Source: Candidatus Gastranaerophilales bacterium (GTDB taxonomy: Bacteria; Cyanobacteriota; Vampirovibrionia; Gastranaerophilales; Gastranaerophilaceae). Taken from it: 52,256 bases of DNA. A program made the translations under genes and the position numbers. Positions 51,139 to 52,256 of this stretch are shown in pieces (position 1 is the first letter of the stretch; every line of letters starts with the position of its first letter). The stretch is taken from assembly GCA_947588755.1 (NCBI GenBank), contig CANPZB010000006.1, positions 1 through 52,256 on the forward strand, written 5' to 3'. The notes beneath the pieces are model-generated. The model was not told the origin of the DNA. It ran no database searches and worked only from the letters and a program-made list of their open reading frames with translations.

Positions 51139-51963
51139 TTATTCTTTCACACCGCCTTGAAGAATGTCAGATATAAAGTATTTTTTCCCCGCAAGAAAAA
51201 CCCCTATGACAGGAACCGTACAAATTACGGAACACGCAAGCAGTTCGCCCCACATTGTAATTTCCCTGAAACTTCCCTTGTAAATAGCCAACCCCACAGG
51301 CAAAGTCCGCATTGATTCGGAATTTGTAACAATTAACGGCCACATAAAACTGTTCCAATTGGTTACAAAAGTAAATATAGCCAGTGTCATAACGGCAGGC
51401 AGAGCCAGAGGAAAAGCTATTTTTACAAATACCTGAAAAATATTACATCCGTCGATTTTTGCACTTTCTTCCAAATCCTTAGGCAAACCCAAAAAATACT
51501 GACGCATTAAAAATATTCCAAACCCGCCAAACATTGCAGGCAGTATTAATGCCTGGTACGTGTCAACCATGTGCAATTCACGCATAAGAAAAAATAAAGG
51601 AATGATATTAACCTGAGGAGGAATTAACATTGTTATTAAAATCAAAAGGAATAAACCGTCTCTGTATTTGAAATTCATTCTCGCAAATGCATAACCCGCA
51701 AAGGACGAAATAATTACCTGACCGAAAGTAGCGATTGAAGCGACAATCAGACTGTTCAAAAAATATACGCTTAACGGAATATCATTAAAAACATTTATAT
51801 AGTTTTGAAAAGTCAAATGAGTTCTCACAATTTTTCCCGCGTCGGAAAATATTTCCTCATTTGGCACAAAAGATAAATTCAACATAACCAAAAAAGGATA
51901 GAGCATACTTAATGCAATAAGTATCAAAGCAAGATAACCCAAAAAAATTTGCAGCTTCCTCAT
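51139..51963 (-). CDS. ABC sugar transporter permease (MalG type)
   Basis: 274 residues, six membrane helices. The EAA loop is LPKDLEESAKIDGCNIFQVFVKIAFPLALPA (about 160-190), which contacts the ATPase. The N-terminus and overall order match carbohydrate uptake (CUT1) permeases such as MalG/UgpE. Its partner permease and binding protein would be beyond the right edge. It starts upstream of malQ on the same strand, 98 bp apart. The substrate is probably an oligosaccharide or glycerol-phosphate, but is not certain. Confidence 0.9.
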   Translation of the reverse strand: MRKLQIFLGYLALILIALSMLYPFLVMLNLSFVPNEEIFSDAGKIVRTHLTFQNYINVFNDIPLSVYFLNSLIVASIATFGQVIISSFAGYAFARMNFKYRDGLFLLILITMLIPPQVNIIPLFFLMRELHMVDTYQALILPAMFGGFGIFLMRQYFLGLPKDLEESAKIDGCNIFQVFVKIAFPLALPAVMTLAIFTFVTNWNSFMWPLIVTNSESMRTLPVGLAIYKGSFREITMWGELLACSVICTVPVIGVFLAGKKYFISDILQGGVKE

Positions 51964-52007
51964 AAATTATATCTTATCACGAATATTAATTAAACAAAGA
52001 CAAACAC

Positions 52008-52035
52008 TTGAAATCTTCAAAATATATGTTATAAT
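52008..52035 (+). promoter_or_regulatory. Promoter and leader start at right edge
   Basis: TTGAAA, 16 nt, TATAAT. Downstream is the hairpin CGGTGC-GAA-GCACCG and then CCGAAAATTTGGG, a word also found in the three prepilin cassette leaders. This may be another member of that leader family in the opposite direction. Confidence 0.5.
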
Positions 52036-52114
52036 GTTAACGTAAGGTTGAAATATTCAATCGGGAAGTACTCCGGTGCGAAGCACCGAAAATTTGGGAG
52101 TTAATGAAAAAATT

Positions 52115-52256
52115 ATGAATAAATCGAATTTTGAAGTTTTAGCATTCACCCCCCCCGAGTCTGTAAACCCGCTCTATGGCTGCGTTTTAGCCGTTTTTTG
52201 TTTTTGGGGTAATTTTAAAGGGATAAATTTTTGTCCCTCGTTTTGTCGTGCGAATT
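52115..52256 (+). CDS. Partial ORF at right edge, leader-peptide-like
   Basis: Open from the ATG at 52115 to the window end, starting MNKSNFEVLAFTPPES and continuing VNPLYGCVLAVF. The segment PLYGCVLAVF matches PLIPKVLA(I/V)F of the prepilin leader peptides in frame, and its DNA has an eight-C run, a GGCT/AGCC stem and a T-run in similar positions. It has extra codons beyond the T-run (CFWGNFKGIN). A four-codon ORF (MKKL) at 52104 ends inside its ATG. Low certainty because the gene is cut. Confidence 0.3.
   Translation, partial: MNKSNFEVLAFTPPESVNPLYGCVLAVFCFWGNFKGINFCPSFCRAN

Overview
The window is AT-rich bacterial DNA with mostly ordinary housekeeping genes. It looks like a member of the Gastranaerophilales (Vampirovibrionia, the former Melainabacteria, a non-photosynthetic sister group of Cyanobacteria). 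This is an inference from the type IV prepilins beginning FTLAEVLITLGIIGVV, a VKOR-DsbA fusion, meso-DAP peptidoglycan genes, and many small proteins I cannot assign to a family. No database was searched.

Layout. Bases 1-346: leader and promoter of a prepilin cassette whose gene lies off the left edge. 347-8842: DAHP synthase, two TPR proteins, a VTT membrane protein, queH overlapping a VKOR-DsbA gene, an asparaginase-II-like gene, and cobO divergent from a 5-formyl-THF cyclo-ligase. 8929-12296: clpP, a family 2 glycosyltransferase, a Bax-inhibitor-1 protein and tRNA-Leu, whose 5' side carries a 125-bp tandem repeat. 12685-18199: two regulators or unknowns, uvrA, two secreted paralogues and an overlooked 48-codon gene. 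18297-27708: cell-wall block (NagA-like, murE, transpeptidase, amidase), a SNF2 helicase and a PAP2-like protein. 27709-35166: repeat-rich accessory zone with two prepilin genes, one collapsed prepilin cassette, a detached rpsH-rplF-rplR cluster, a barrel-like protein and a DnaJ variant. 35167-43951: pth, a regulator, tRNA-Lys, a CX5R phosphatase convergent with a large membrane-anchored GT-B glycosyltransferase, a nucleoside transporter and small unknowns. 44023-52256: a small protein, tuf, a U32 protein, a TPR/beta-propeller lipid-free secreted protein, a GH77 glucanotransferase, a sugar ABC permease, and the start of another leader.

Most notable signal: the prepilin genes sit in repeated cassettes. 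Each has the same minus-strand promoter (TTGACA, 16 nt, TATAAT) and a short leader ORF, then a weak hairpin plus T-runs resembling an attenuator, then the prepilin gene. The leader ORF has a conserved ending, PLIPKVLA(I/V)F-stop. In two cassettes a run of exactly ten G breaks that ORF; nine G would restore it in both. In the third, a shorter G run leaves it open. Prepilin N-termini of 94 and 142 residues before the cleavage site are largely translated interspersed repeats. One prepilin gene body is bracketed by an inverted repeat, and one cassette has collapsed to promoter plus the last codons. Together these suggest a variable, possibly phase-switched pilin system built from dispersed hairpin repeats.

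A second theme is leaderless transcription. Several genes have their -10 box 6-7 nt before the start codon and no Shine-Dalgarno, including the divergent cobO/cyclo-ligase pair, which share a 40-bp intergenic region.
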